This document shows positions 13,945 to 25,183 of a stretch of 64,000 nucleotides of DNA, piece after piece. The notes under the pieces are model-generated. The model was given only the letters and a program-made list of their open reading frames with translations. It made no database searches and was not told where the DNA came from. Source of the DNA: Collybiopsis luxurians FD-317 M1. Its lineage: Eukaryota; Basidiomycota; Agaricomycetes; Agaricales; Omphalotaceae. How positions within the stretch are numbered: the first letter of the stretch is position 1; each line of letters begins with the position of its first letter. The DNA is taken from positions 2,939-66,938 of the forward strand of contig KN834762.1 of assembly GCA_000827265.1 (NCBI GenBank). The letters are read 5' to 3'. A program made the translations under genes and the position numbers.

Positions 13945-16900
13945 ATGGACTCTAACGACCTTTTTTCATTCCTCGATGGCCCACCCGCTGAACCTGAACA
14001 AGAAGATATCGATATCGATATCGAACCTCCCGTCTCACATAAGCGAAAAATCGAGGAAAATTCCTCCAGCACTCCGGAGGATCTTCCTTCAAAAAAAGCC
14101 AAAACAGAGGCGGCTCCCATTACCGAACAGGCTGCCTCAGCTCCAGTGGTTCTCGATGAATTTGAAACAGAGGCTAAGCGGGAAGTCGCTGCTAGTGCCG
14201 GTTTAACTGGAGGTGTCGAACCGGGATCGCGATTGGAGCTCAGGCATCAAGTATGTCTGTTCACATTTCAAACGCTCTCTTACTTAGATTGGAATAGGTC
14301 AGACATCAAGTTGCAGTTCCTCCAGGTTACAATTATGTTCCCATATCTCAACACGTCCCTCCCGCAAAACCCGACCGAGAATACAAATTTGAACTCGATC
14401 CCTTCCAAAAAGTTTCCATTTACGCCATTCAAAGGAATGAGAGTGTTCTAGTATCTGCACACACAAGTGCTGGCAAAACAGTTGTCGCTGAATATGCCAT
14501 TGCGCACTGTCTAGCACGCAAACAGCGAGTAATCTACACAAGTCCTATCAAGGTGTGTCGGAATCGCGTCGGTTTTAATCCAGGTTTGCTCAATTCCTCT
14601 CCTGTCGTCAGGCTCTTAGCAATCAAAAGTACCGTGAATTGTTGGCTGAATTTGGCGATGTTGGACTTCTCACAGGTGACATTACCATCCAGCCCAATGC
14701 CACCTGTCTCGTTATGACCACCGAGGTAGGTTCATTCCCATATTTTTCAACTTTTCAGCTTAGGATGGTCCAGATTTTGCGCTCGATGTTATATCGTGGG
14801 TCCGAAATTATGCGTGAAGTCGCCTGGGTTATTTTCGACGAAATTCACTACATGAGAGACAAGGAAAGAGGTGTAGTCTGGGAAGAAACTATTATTCTCC
14901 TTCCTCACACCGTCCGCTATGTCTTTTTGTCTGCCACCATCCCAAATGCTATGCAATTCGCCGAATGGATTTCCCACTCACACCAGCAACCCTGTCATGT
15001 TGTTTATACCGACTTCCGACCCACGCCATTACAACACTACCTGTTCCCTAAAGGAGGTGAAGGCATATATCTTGTTGTGAATGAAAAGGGTGAATTCCGT
15101 GAAGACAATTTTAGCAAAGCAATGGGCGAAATACAGGACCGTGCAGGTGAAGACCCTGCCGACCCTCGTAGTGGAAAAGGCAGAAAGGGAAAGTCAAAAA
15201 AGGGGGGAGAGAAGAAAGGTCTGTCGCTCTTGCAGTCACTTCTTGAGCTTTTCCTAACATTAATTTCAGCCATTTCCGATATATCACGCATTATCAAAAT
15301 GATCATGGTCAAAAACTACAATCCGGTCATCGTGTTCTCGTTCAGTAGACGTGAATGTGAAGCTAACGCCTTAACCATTTCAAAATTCGAATTCAACACC
15401 ACTGATGAACAAGATCTTGTCACAAACATCTTCACCAATGCCATTGAAAACCTCTCACCCGACGACCGAAACTTGCCCCAGATAGCCCAACTTCTTCCTC
15501 TTTTAAAGCGTGGGATTGGCTTCCATCATAGTGGTCTGCTTCCAATTCTGAAGGAAGTCATCGAAATTTTATTCCAAGAGGGACTCATCAAAGTTCTTTT
15601 CGCGACGGAGACTTTCTCGATTGGGTTGAACATGCCCGCGAAAACAGTAGTGTTCACCAATACGCGGAAATTCGATGGCCGCGAGCAAAGAAATCTCTCC
15701 TCCGGTGAATACATCCAGATGTCAGGGCGTGCTGGACGTCGCGGACTGGATGACCGAGGAGTGGTGATCATGATGTGCGACGAGAAATTAGAACCTAGCG
15801 CAGCCAAGGAAATGATCAAAGGAGAGGCAGATCGATTAGACTCAGCTTTTCATATCGGCTACAACATGGTCATGAATCTCATGAAGGTGGAAGGTATCAG
15901 CCCAGAATTTATGCTTGAGCGTTGTTTCCACCAATTCCAAAGTACCACTGGTATTCCGAAACTCGAAGAAGGTACTTTTGCATCCCCTGTTCCAGTTCTA
16001 CTTGGCCTCATCTACTTGATTTAGAACTCAAAAACGAGGAGAAGAAGAGAGATGCAATGTTAATACCGGACGAGGAACGTGTGGCTGAATATTACGAACA
16101 CCGTCAACAAATAGATTTAATGACTGCCGACTTTCGAGAAGTCATCACCCACCCCACCTATTCGCTACCTTTCCTCAAGCCCGGCCGCCTGGTGAAAGTC
16201 AAATACAAAACTCTCGATTTTGGTTGGGGGGTTGTCATTAACTTTCACAAACGATTGCCACCCAAGGTAACTAGGACTATTTCGCTACTGGCTCCTCGTG
16301 CTAAGCTTCTCCTATTAGAATCAACCTATGCTCAAAGAAGACATTCCACCTCACGAGCAATTCATCGTCGATGTGCTTTTGAGCTGTGCAGTGGGAGGGA
16401 GCGTTTCTTCGAAGGATCCAACGAATCTCACTGGTGTCCAGCCATGTCCGCCAAATCAGAAAGGAGTTCCGCTCGTCATTTCAGTCGTTTTGTCTACATT
16501 CGATGGGATCAGCCACTTGCGCGTATTTCTTCCGAAAGACTTGCGGACAGAGCAGAGTCGAGAGACAGTGTGGAAAAGCGTTCTTGAGGTCCAGCGTCGA
16601 TTTCCGGATGGTATACCTCTACTCGATCCCATAAAAGAGATGAAAATCAAGGACGATAAATTTACAGCTCTCGTTCAAGTGATTATATCTCTGTCAATTC
16701 TGTTTTCGCATCAACTCATGTTTACCTCAGAAAATCGAAGCGATCGAAGATAAAATCTTGAAAAATCCGCTGCATACAGACCCCCGACTCCCGGAATTGT
16801 ACGCAATGTACAAGAAGAAGAGAGAGTCGCAAGACACGATTCGATCACTCAAGAAACGTATACAGGCGACTCATGACGTACTTCAGCTTGAGGAACTGAA

Positions 16901-17595
16901 ATGCAGAAAACGAGTCCTGCGTCGTCTGGGTTTCACCAGCTCGACAGACATTGTGGAGACCAAAGGCCGAGTCGCATGTGAAATCAGCTCTGGCGACGAA
17001 TTGCTATTGACGGAGCTCATCTTCAATGGAACGTTCAACACGCTTGCTCCGGAAAATTGTGCGGCTCTCCTCAGCTGCTTCGTTTTTGATGAAAAGGTAA
17101 GGGTTTGTCAAAGAAAAAATCAAGCTCTGCCTTTTCCAACCGACTTTCGTAGAGCGAGAAACAGACCAAACTTGGCGAAGAACTTGCCGCTCCCTTGCGG
17201 GTAATGCAGGAGCTCGCTAAACGTATCGCAAAAGTATCCATCGAGTCTAAATTGCCAATGGATGAAGAGAAGTATGTTGCATCGTTCAAAGTCGAGCTAA
17301 TGGACGCGGTGGTGCAGTGGTGCCGTGGTGCTTCGTTCTCCGATATTTGCAAGGTGCGAACTGTTTCTTCTCTTGTCTTCTATCATGCTCATCTTAATCG
17401 GTCGTTCAGCTTACCGACGATATATTCGAGGGTAGTGTCATTCGCGTCTTCCGCCGGCTGGGTGAGCTTTTGCGCCAAATGGCAATGGCTGCCAAAGTTA
17501 TTGGAAACACAGAACTTCAGGAGAAGTTTGAGAAGACTTCAGAGATGCTTGAGCGCCCTAATTCTGTGATCTTTTGCTCTTCTTTGTATCTGTAG
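13945..17595 (+). CDS. MTR4: Nuclear exosome RNA helicase Mtr4/Dob1
   Basis: Ski2-like ATP-dependent helicase that feeds RNA to the nuclear exosome, with the TRAMP complex. Exons: 13945-14250, 14298-14552, 14612-14725, 14774-15218, 15270-15971, 16025-16266, 16319-16678, 16731-17096, 17153-17353, 17410-17595, giving 1058 residues. An acidic and lysine-rich N-terminus precedes the helicase core: Walker [14 protein letters not shown] box (FDEIHYM), SATIPN, and motif [12 protein letters not shown]. The arch/KOW region and the C-terminal helical domain follow, ending [11 protein letters not shown]. The ATG at 13945 was chosen because family homology begins just after it. The 3' third (from about 16803) is duplicated at 20985-21765. 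Confidence 0.95.
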
Positions 17596-17682
17596 GTACT
17601 GCTCTAATCGGAAAGTTGTTTCAATTCTGGTGTACAAACACTGGGATTGTAAAAAACGGTTGACATTTGTGAGCTGTACACC

Positions 17683-18801
17683 TTAAGATCTGAACACTCG
17701 CTCGATAAACTTGTACATATTTTCCATCTCGCATTTTGGTTCTCGATCATAAAGGTGGTCGATGCCTTCAAGTTCATCATACTCATAATCCACGTCGAAC
17801 CTTTGCTTCAAACTCTTCAATGCTTCGGCAACATCTCGCGCCTGTGACACATCAACTTTGGTGTCCTGATCTCCATGCACCATGTAGATTGGGGGAACCG
17901 AAAGCTTGGTAGGCGAAGAGAGAGCTCTCAAGAATGGCGCGACAGAAAACGCGGTAGGAGGAATGCCGGTACCGGAGAGCAAGAGGTCGGCCAAATTCGC
18001 CCTTGCGAGCATGTCAATAGACCAGATCGTACCAAGAAAATGACTTACGATTGAAGCATGTAGTAATACATGATAGATCGCGGACTATCCAAGGAGACAG
18101 AAGCAACATGACTTCCTGGGTCCTTGGGATCAATAAACGGCTGTACCTCCTCCTCAGTAATGATCCTGCCAAAGTCCGGCACAGGTCTTTGAGGGATTTT
18201 CCAGAAAGGATCTTCAAGATCGGTGATGGGGTAAATCGGAATCATGCCTTGAACCGGAGGCGGTTTCGGAACACCTGATTCCTCAAACCCAATACCTAAT
18301 CCGCACAAGAGGGAAAGCCATCCTCCTGCAGAAGAACCGGACAAGATAATTCGGGAGGTATCGACCAGTCCCTGTGTGACTTTCTTAAACTCGTCACTCT
18401 TGACAAATTTGAGGGCGTCGGTGCAGTCGGAAAGGATAGCGGGGAAGCGGAATTGCGGCGCGAGGCGATAATCCGCAGAAATAAACGTGATGTTATGTCT
18501 CGCAGGGGCCCGAAGATGGTGCGGAGAGACGCCTGTGACAGCGGCCTGATGGATATTTCGCGCAATATATTGAATCATTCAAGCGTTACCTTTTCTCGTT
18601 CCCTGTTGTGCACATGATAAGGCCAAGCCTACGGAAGCGATTCAAGGCGCTCACCTGGAGCAGACCACCACCGTGCCACCAGCAGAGCACGGGTGCAGGT
18701 TTCTCTTGGGTAGCTGAAGGAGAGATATAAACATCCATAAAAATATCTATCCCATTAACGTGCTTGTACAAGAGTTCAAGGGGCTTGGGATCGGCGGCCA
18801 T
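17683..18801 (-). CDS. Alpha/beta-hydrolase (esterase/lipase, HSL-like), copy A
   Basis: Likely an intracellular carboxylester hydrolase; the substrate is unknown. Exons: 18801-18655, 18602-18590, 18532-18049, 18001-17683, giving 320 residues. Visible are the oxyanion-hole segment WWHGGG, the strand SADYRLAP, the nucleophile elbow GSSAGG with catalytic Ser, and the presumed acid and base in HGDQD and GIDH. No signal peptide is seen. Exon 2 is only 13 nt and was needed to join LLQ to the VSPHHLRAP segment in frame. It is convergent with MTR4 across 87 bp. A near-identical intact paralogue lies at 21853-22972. Confidence 0.88.
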
Positions 18802-19099
18802 TGCAGCAGATGAGTGTTGGAAACAAAGAGGATGCGAGGATGCAGTCAGGGGACCAATGGATAAGGAACTATGTGGGAGAACCTGTCAGGAAGTGGCTAA
18901 ATCTTCGCATCGACCCTCGTCTGCGATAATTTTTAGGTGAGAAGCACAAGGCCGGATGTCCAGTGGCCTTCCAGAGAGAAACAGGAACGATAACACAGCT
19001 TCAACGCGTGCACTATATTATAGAGATAATGATCATATGACGCAGGGGAAAAAATACAAACTTTGTATGAAAGAACGGAAGAGTGGCAACGAGTGATAA

Positions 19100-19258
19100 A
19101 CGAGCATCGGTTCTCCAACGCCTTCGATTTCTTTAATGACACATTTGAGAGCAAAGGCTTTGGCAAGCACAATCTTGAAGATCTTTTGGACATTTATCGA
19201 TGCCGATGTTGAACAGAAGATTAAATGATGCATGCTTTGCTCGTGCGAATCGTTTAGC
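19100..19258 (-). pseudogene. Broken 3' end of SPG1 (duplicate fragment)
   Basis: Matches the last exon of the intact SPG1 gene (24059-23886) from AKRFARA onward, through [15 protein letters not shown]. One extra T near 19224 shifts the frame, and no upstream exons exist, because unrelated retroelement-like sequence begins at 19276. After the GEP..VY segment it continues into HSLP instead of the VDV stop found in the intact copy. 18802-19099 holds no gene and is duplicated upstream flank of the hydrolase. Confidence 0.8.
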
Positions 19259-19275
19259 CTGAAAATTGATCAGAA

Positions 19276-20984
19276 CCTGGGATTGGACATGATACCCAGC
19301 GGGAAACCTTTCGTAAGGTTTTTGAGCAGCAAAGGGTAACGGTTAGCGATACTGCAAAACTCAAGTTCGGATTGGAAGGCGTGAGCACTATAAGGAGTAA
19401 CAATACGAGAATAAATATCAAGAAAGGTCTGAGGCATATCAGGAAGCGGGTCTCAATGGATAATATGATTGTCAAAGTCTGTGAAAGAGAGAGGGTCAGG
19501 TAGCCAAGACGATTCAGCAAAGGGATCAGAGGTGATGGGGACAGGAAGGATTGTTGCGGAGGCATGCATAGTTTCCTCCCCAGAAGGAGCAGATGTGATT
19601 CCTGTAGGAACAGTGGGAAGAATTGCAGGATTCTGTGATGTTGAAATGGATACATATCTTGGTCCTGTCCTTGGTGAAGATACTATCGCCGCTTGCTCGG
19701 GCAAAAAGGAGTGGTCCATGGGAGCAGTCATCATGCGCTTGAAGCTCATGGTTTCATTTCCCGCATCCGACGCAGTGAGGGACCGAGACTTTACCCTTGC
19801 TGCTGGATGGAAATGGAAAAGGGCTTTGAAGCACTTGAGTTGGCGGCAGAATAGGAGTAGGGGGTAGGTTGGGATCGAGGGTATGCCGCTTTACCTGAGT
19901 CCTTAGAATCCTTGGCCTTGTCCTCTTCCAGCTTGAAAAGTGTCTGTACCGTTGTTCAATGACTGAAGTATGTCATCATGTCAAACTCGAAGTCATTCTG
20001 CTGATGTTCCTGAGAACGCCACAGGTGAAAAGACTTAGCCCATTGAGGTTGAGAAAGGAAAAAGGTAAAGTGTTGCCTCCAGAATCGACATCGAGAGGAC
20101 TGCATGCGTTCTCATAACGGGCCGCTTCGAAGCGTACAAAATTTGTTGCGGTTTCTTCGAATTGTTAGTATGACATCACTGCCTCCGTAGCCAGCTCGCC
20201 TTTCCCTTCAGCATTAATCTTAGCCTCGACATCCTTAAGGTCTAGCAAGATTGTGCCCTTGATACCAATGTGAGCATGCCGTTTGTGGACAAAGGATGTC
20301 ATGCTTGCCCGAGATTAACAGAAGGCTCTGGGAAGTGTAAAAGGCCATGGGAATTCTGAAATTTCGTTAGCCAGTTGTTTCAATTCGGAAGGAAAGATGA
20401 TATGGCTAGGATTGCCCAGGTTTCATTTAACCAGAGGTTCTTCGAATCCCTGTTATCCACTGAGTCCGAGTCCGAGTCCCCTACGTTCGCTTCTACGCGA
20501 CGATGTTTGGTCTTGGGTTTGCTCCATCTATTGTGTTTCTTCGTCCATCTCAATGTATGCGTAGGAATATTGTTCTTCACCCTGTCAAAAAGGTCCTTGT
20601 CGCTCAGAATCGCATCGGCGTCGTCGGAATCCACTGAATAGTAGGACTCCACGTCCGAGACATTTTGCTCCTGCTTAGCCTGCCGCGTCCTCCTGCCTTT
20701 GTTTCTGGCTTCTATGTCTTTGTCGAGGAAGAGACACGATTTCCAATCCAATTTTGCACGGGCATCCTCTGTGCCAGTGTGCGACGCTGTCGGCTGGGGC
20801 GCGAAAAAGACGAGGAATGCGGCAAAGGTTTAGAATACGGATCGGAAATTGGGGTTGGCGTAACCGGTAGGACCGGCGAGACTGACGGTACTGGTGGTGA
20901 GCTCGCTTGTACCATGGCGTGGAGACGATTAGAGACGCGGAATACGCGAGGTGCTCAGTGCGGCGGTGGGAGTTGGGGAAAGTT
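19276..20984 (-). mobile_element. Retroelement-like remnant at the duplication junction
   Basis: The minus strand carries broken coding pieces. A proline-rich N-terminal segment starts at 20915 (MVQASSPPVPSVSP). A charged Asp/Ser-rich frame covers 20751-20380. A final frame ends in YPLLLKNLTKGFPLGIM, at about 19290-19335. The GFPLG segment after a Tyr-Pro-Leu-Leu run recalls polyprotein regions just before the reverse transcriptase in basidiomycete retroelements; that assignment is from memory of the family and is tentative. Frameshifts and stops make it non-functional. It fits exactly between the two duplicated units. Confidence 0.5.
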
Positions 20985-21765
20985 CAATGTACAAGAAGAA
21001 GAAAGAGTCGCAAGACATCATTCGGTCACTCAAGAAACGTATACAGGCGACTCATGACGTACTTCAGCTTGAAGAGCTGGAATGCAGGAAATGAGTCCTG
21101 CGTCGTCTGGGTTTCACCAGCTCGACAGGCATTGTGGAGACCAAAGGCCGAGTCGCATGTGAAATCAGCTCTGGCGACGAATTGCTATTGACGGAGCTCA
21201 TCTTCAATGGAACGTTCAACACGCTTGCTCCGGAAAATTGTGCGGCTCTCCTCAGCTGCTTCGTTTTTGATGAAAAGGTAAGGGTTTGTCAAAGAAAAAA
21301 TCAAGCTCTGCCTTTTTCAACCGACTTTTATAGAGCGAGAAACAGACCAAACTTGGCGAAGGACTTGCCGCTCCCTTGCGGATAATGCAGGAGCTCGCTA
21401 AACGTTTCGCAGAAATATCCATCGAGTCTAAATTGCCAATGGATGAAGAAAAGTATGTTGCGTCGTTCAAGGACGCGGTGGTGCAGTGGTGCGGTGGTGC
21501 TTTGTTCTCTGATATTTGCAAGGTGCGAATTGTTCCTTCTCTTGTCTTCCATTTTGCTCATCTCAATCGGTCGTTCAGCTTACCGACGATATATTCGAGG
21601 GTAGTGTCATTCGCGTCTTCCGCCGGCTGGGTGAGCTTTTGCGCCAAATGGCAATGGCTGCCAAAGTTATTGGAAACACAGAACTTCAGGAGAAGTTTGA
21701 GAAGACTTCGGAGATGCTTGAGCGTTCTAATTCTGTGATCTTTTGCTCTTCTTTGTATCTGTAGG
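20985..21765 (+). pseudogene. Broken 3' copy of MTR4
   Basis: Covers the C-terminal third of the Mtr4 gene, including the homologous introns (21276-21333 and 21524-21580), and ends with the same [10 protein letters not shown] tail. The 5' two thirds are absent. An in-frame TGA at 21092-21094 replaces an Arg codon, and a 12-bp in-frame deletion near 21470 removes four codons. There is no promoter or start, so it is a dead duplicate, though it could still be transcribed as antisense to the neighbouring hydrolase 3' end. Confidence 0.88.
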
Positions 21766-21852
21766 TACTGCTCTAATCGGAAAGTCGTTTCAGTTCTGGT
21801 ATACAAACATTGGGATTGTAAAGAACATTTGACATTCGTGAGCTGTTACGCC

Positions 21853-22972
21853 TTAGGATCTGAACACTCGCTCGATAAACTTGTACATATCTTCCATCTC
21901 GCATTTTGGTTCTCGATCATAATTGTGGTCAATGCCTTCAAGTTCATCATACTCATAATCCACGTCGAACCTTTGCTTCAAACTCTTCAATGCTTCGGCA
22001 ACATCCCGCGCCTGTGATACATCTACTTTGGTGTCCTGATCTCCATGCACCATGTAGATTGGGGGAACCGAAAGCTTGGTAGGCGAGGAGAGAGCTCTCA
22101 AGAATGGCGCGACAGAAAACGCGGTAGGAGGAATGCCGGTACCGGAGAGCAAGAGGTCGGCCAAGTTTGCCCTTGCGAGCGTGTCAATAGACCAGATCGT
22201 ACCAAGAAAAAGGCTTACGATTGAAGCATGTAAGGATACATGACGGATCGCGGACTATCCCAGGCGGAAGAAGCAACATGACTGCCCGGGTCCTTGGGAT
22301 CGATGAACGGGTGCGCCTCCTCGTCAGCAATGATCCTGCCAAAGTACGGCACAGGTCTTTGAGGGATTTTCCAGAAAGGATCTTCAAGATCGGTGATGGG
22401 ATAAATCGGAATCATGCCTTGAACCGGAGGAGGTTTCGGAACACCTGATTCCTCAAACCCAATACCTAATCCGCACAAGAGGGAAAGCCATCCTCCTGCA
22501 GAAGAACCAGACAAGATGATTCGAGAGCTATCGACCAGTCCCTGTGTGGCTTTCTTAAACTCGTCACTCTTGATAAATTTGAGGGCGTCGGTGCAGTCGG
22601 AAAGGATAGCGGGGAAGCGGAATTGCGGCGCGAGGCGATAATCCACAGAAATAAACGTGATGTTATGTCTCGCAGGAGCCCGAAGATGGTGCGGAGAGAC
22701 GCCTATGACAGTAGCATGATCGGTCTTTCGCGCAATATATATGAATCATTCAAGCAATACCTTTTCTCGTTCCCTGTTGTGCACATGATAAGGCCAAGCC
22801 TACGGAAGCGATTCAAGGCGCTCACCTGGAGCAGACCACCACCGTGCCACCAGCAGAGCACGGGTGCAGGTTTCTCTTGGGTAGCTGAAGGAGAGATATA
22901 AACATCCATAAAAATATCTATCCCATTAACGTGCTTGTACAAGAGTTCAAGGGGCTTGGGATCGGCGGCCAT
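21853..22972 (-). CDS. Alpha/beta-hydrolase (esterase/lipase, HSL-like), copy B
   Basis: Paralogue of copy A made by the local duplication. Exons: 22972-22826, 22773-22761, 22702-22219, 22171-21853, again 320 residues, so all splice sites and the frame survived. The catalytic segments WWHGGG, GSSAGG, HGDQD and GIDH are intact. Visible changes include SVDYRLAP for SADYRLAP, GIDHNYDR for GIDHLYDR, and several changes around IADEEAHPF. The retained frame suggests it is still under selection or is young. The promoter region (22973-23100) is nearly the same as in copy A. Confidence 0.87.
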
Positions 22973-23304
22973 TGCAGCGGGTAAGTGTTGGAAACAAAGA
23001 GGATGCGAAGATGGTGTCAGGGGACCAATGGATAAGGAACTATGTGGGAGAACCTGTCAGGAAGTGGCTAAATCTTCGCATCGACCCTCGTCTGCGATAA
23101 TTTTTAGGTGAGAAGCACAAGGCCGGATGTCCAGTGGGCTTCCAGAGAGAAAGAACGAAGCGAGAAGAACAATCACAGAGCTTCAATGCGTGCACTATAT
23201 TATAGAGATAATGATCATATGGCGCAGGGAAAAAAATACAAACTTTGTCCGCAGAGATGGGTGCAGGCGGCCAGATTTATGAAAGAACGGAATGTCAACG
23301 AGTG

Positions 23305-23897
23305 TAGAGTCGATCGTCGTTCATTGGACGAGCATGGCTATAAAGAGAAAGAAAATTTAATTGATATGCACGACAAAGGGATAAAGGAAGCCAGCGAGTG
23401 AGTAGGAGGACCGATAGAGATAAGAAAATTATGCAGCAAAACAGAAGAGCGACGACAAGAGGATGCAAAATTTTGGTCAAAAAACTGTATACGGTGTCAA
23501 TTAAAGAGAGTATAAAGGGGAATGACACGGTTGAGGAAAAATATGTGTACACTGAGCAAGAGCTGGAGACAGAAAAGAAAAAGAGTCCACCAAGATCCAG
23601 AGTTCCTGTATAAACGAGAGGCTATCCCGGAAGTGGCCAAGATTTGCAAGCCCAAATTTAGTGATACGACAGCATACTCTTCAATGAGTCGCTATCCCCA
23701 CAGAAGGCAAGAAATCTGCAGAATTCATTTGTCCATCTCCGGGAGTCAAGTGGATAGAGGACGGACCTTGCAAATTTTTAATCCTGCCCCCCATACCCTT
23801 AGCTCACAACCCCAAACTCCCTCCCTTCTACTTAACAGCTACTCTCCAAGAAGAAAAAAAAAAAGGTCATTCCTTCCAGCACCAATTAAACATCCAC
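23305..23897. other. Segment present only in unit B (probable insertion)
   Basis: About 593 bp with no counterpart in unit A, whose sequence is continuous across the point. No recognisable protein, terminal repeats or target-site duplication. It is purine-rich in the middle and contains an A-run near 23853. It supplies the last codons and stop of SPG1. 22973-23304 is the duplicated upstream flank of hydrolase B and holds no gene. Confidence 0.6.
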
Positions 23898-24781
23898 ATA
23901 AAGGAGCACCGGTTCTCCAACGCCTTCGATTTCTGGAATGACACATTTGAGATCAAAGGCTTTGGCAAGCACAATCTTGAAGATCTTTTGGACATTTATC
24001 GATGCCGATGTTGAACAGAAGATTAATGATGCATGCATTGCTCGTGCGAACCGTTTAGCCTGAAAATTGATCAGAATGCAGGACGTCAGGGAGGGAAGAC
24101 ACACACACACCTGTTTGGTGATTTCCTCTTGTTCGTCTCGAGGAAATGTGGCAAATTGGTCAAATTTAGTGCCTATCAGGAATGGAATGGCGGTCTAGAA
24201 GATATGATGATCAGCGAGAGAATCTCATCCGAACAGCTCGAGCGCCGCGCACCTTGTTGAATCCCCGAGCCTGTCGATACCATTCCTTGACAGAATTCAG
24301 GGTCGATTTCCGCGAGAGGTCAAACATGAACAGAATGGCGACCGCATCATTGCAGACTAGTGGTAACATATTCACAAACTCTCTCTGTCCTCCAAGATCC
24401 CATATTGAAAATGTAATCGTCGTTCGCCGCACAGAGATGGTCTTTTCCATAAAGTTGACGCCTTTTTTTCTTGTCGTTGAATGATACGAGCGCAACGAGT
24501 GATGACTGAAACTTACCCAGCGTCTGGATATAATCCTCATCGAAACTGCCCTCCACATATTTGACCATAAGACTCGTTTTCCCTATTTGCGAGTCGCCCA
24601 CCATTCCGACCTTGATAACGACGCTGGAAAGACCGGGTCAGTTGGCGCTTGGAACGTTTTAGACCATGATTCACCTGTTCTTCTCGTCGTTGTTCTCAAG
24701 ATGTGGATGCACATTTTGGCTGCTGCCACTAGTCGAAGCTGCAGGGGTTGTCGAAATGGATGATGAGGCCGAGTGAGACAT
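23886..24781 (-). CDS. SPG1: Septum-promoting Ras-family GTPase Spg1/Tem1
   Basis: Small GTPase that starts the septation-initiation or mitotic-exit signal at spindle pole bodies. Exons: 24781-24675, 24623-24517, 24461-24253, 24194-24111, 24059-23886, giving 226 residues. After a Ser-rich N-terminus come the P-loop GDSQIGKTS, the effector-region segment [14 protein letters not shown] of switch II, GTKFD as the guanine-specificity motif, and the diagnostic tail [16 protein letters not shown]. There is no C-terminal Cys for prenylation, as expected for this subfamily. The last residues (VDV) come from sequence unique to unit B. The broken duplicate is at 19100-19258. Confidence 0.95.
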
Positions 24782-25183
24782 GATCCTCAATTATCGGTAG
24801 GGTAGAGGGATATCCAGGGCGACACGGTAGGTTGCAAAGGTGTCGAGCTGTACGACGGTGGAGGAAAGGGAGAAAGAGGAGAAGGAGAGAAGAAAGACCG
24901 ATAGAAAATAATAAAAATGAACGACGCGTCCTGAGAGATTCACAGAGTGGTCAACGGCTTGTCGCTCTCTCTACACCTTGAACGACGGTGGAAGTCAAAT
25001 AGAACGTTGCCGTCGCTGAAACGCGAGGTGGGCACAAGGGCGCCAAAAGGTTTATTTGTTTTTTCTTTCACACGACAACATGCTACCGAGTGTGTTGTAT
25101 ACACGCAAGTATAAATTGAAACAACAGTTAAATGTACAGTCTGGTCATACAGGTCGCATAAATTTTTAAACCAACAAATCCAT
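24782..25183. promoter_or_regulatory. SPG1 upstream region with an ACGCGT box
   Basis: 402 bp between the catalase stop and the SPG1 start, both on the minus strand. It contains ACGCGT at 24924-24929, which matches the MluI cell-cycle box of other fungi, about 143 bp upstream of the SPG1 ATG. No gene is visible. Confidence 0.4.

Larger units (their letters stand above)
16803..19275. repeat. Tandem segmental duplication, left unit (A)
   Basis: Homologous to 20985-24076 and clearly similar in exons, introns and spacers. It starts inside MTR4 exon 8 at CAATGTACAAGAAG and ends in the last intron of the SPG1 homology at TTCTGATCAATTTTCAG (read on the minus strand). It holds the end of the intact MTR4, hydrolase copy A and a broken SPG1 tail. 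Confidence 0.9.
20985..24076. repeat. Tandem segmental duplication, right unit (B)
   Basis: Homologous to 16803-19275. It holds a broken MTR4 3' end, hydrolase copy B and the last exon of the intact SPG1. It is longer than unit A mainly because of about 593 extra bp at 23305-23897 and about 30 bp at 23247-23275. Confidence 0.9.

Noticed and set aside
24782..24960. A further small gene upstream of SPG1
   Set aside because: Short frames there have no start, splice signals or homology; they lie in the promoter region.
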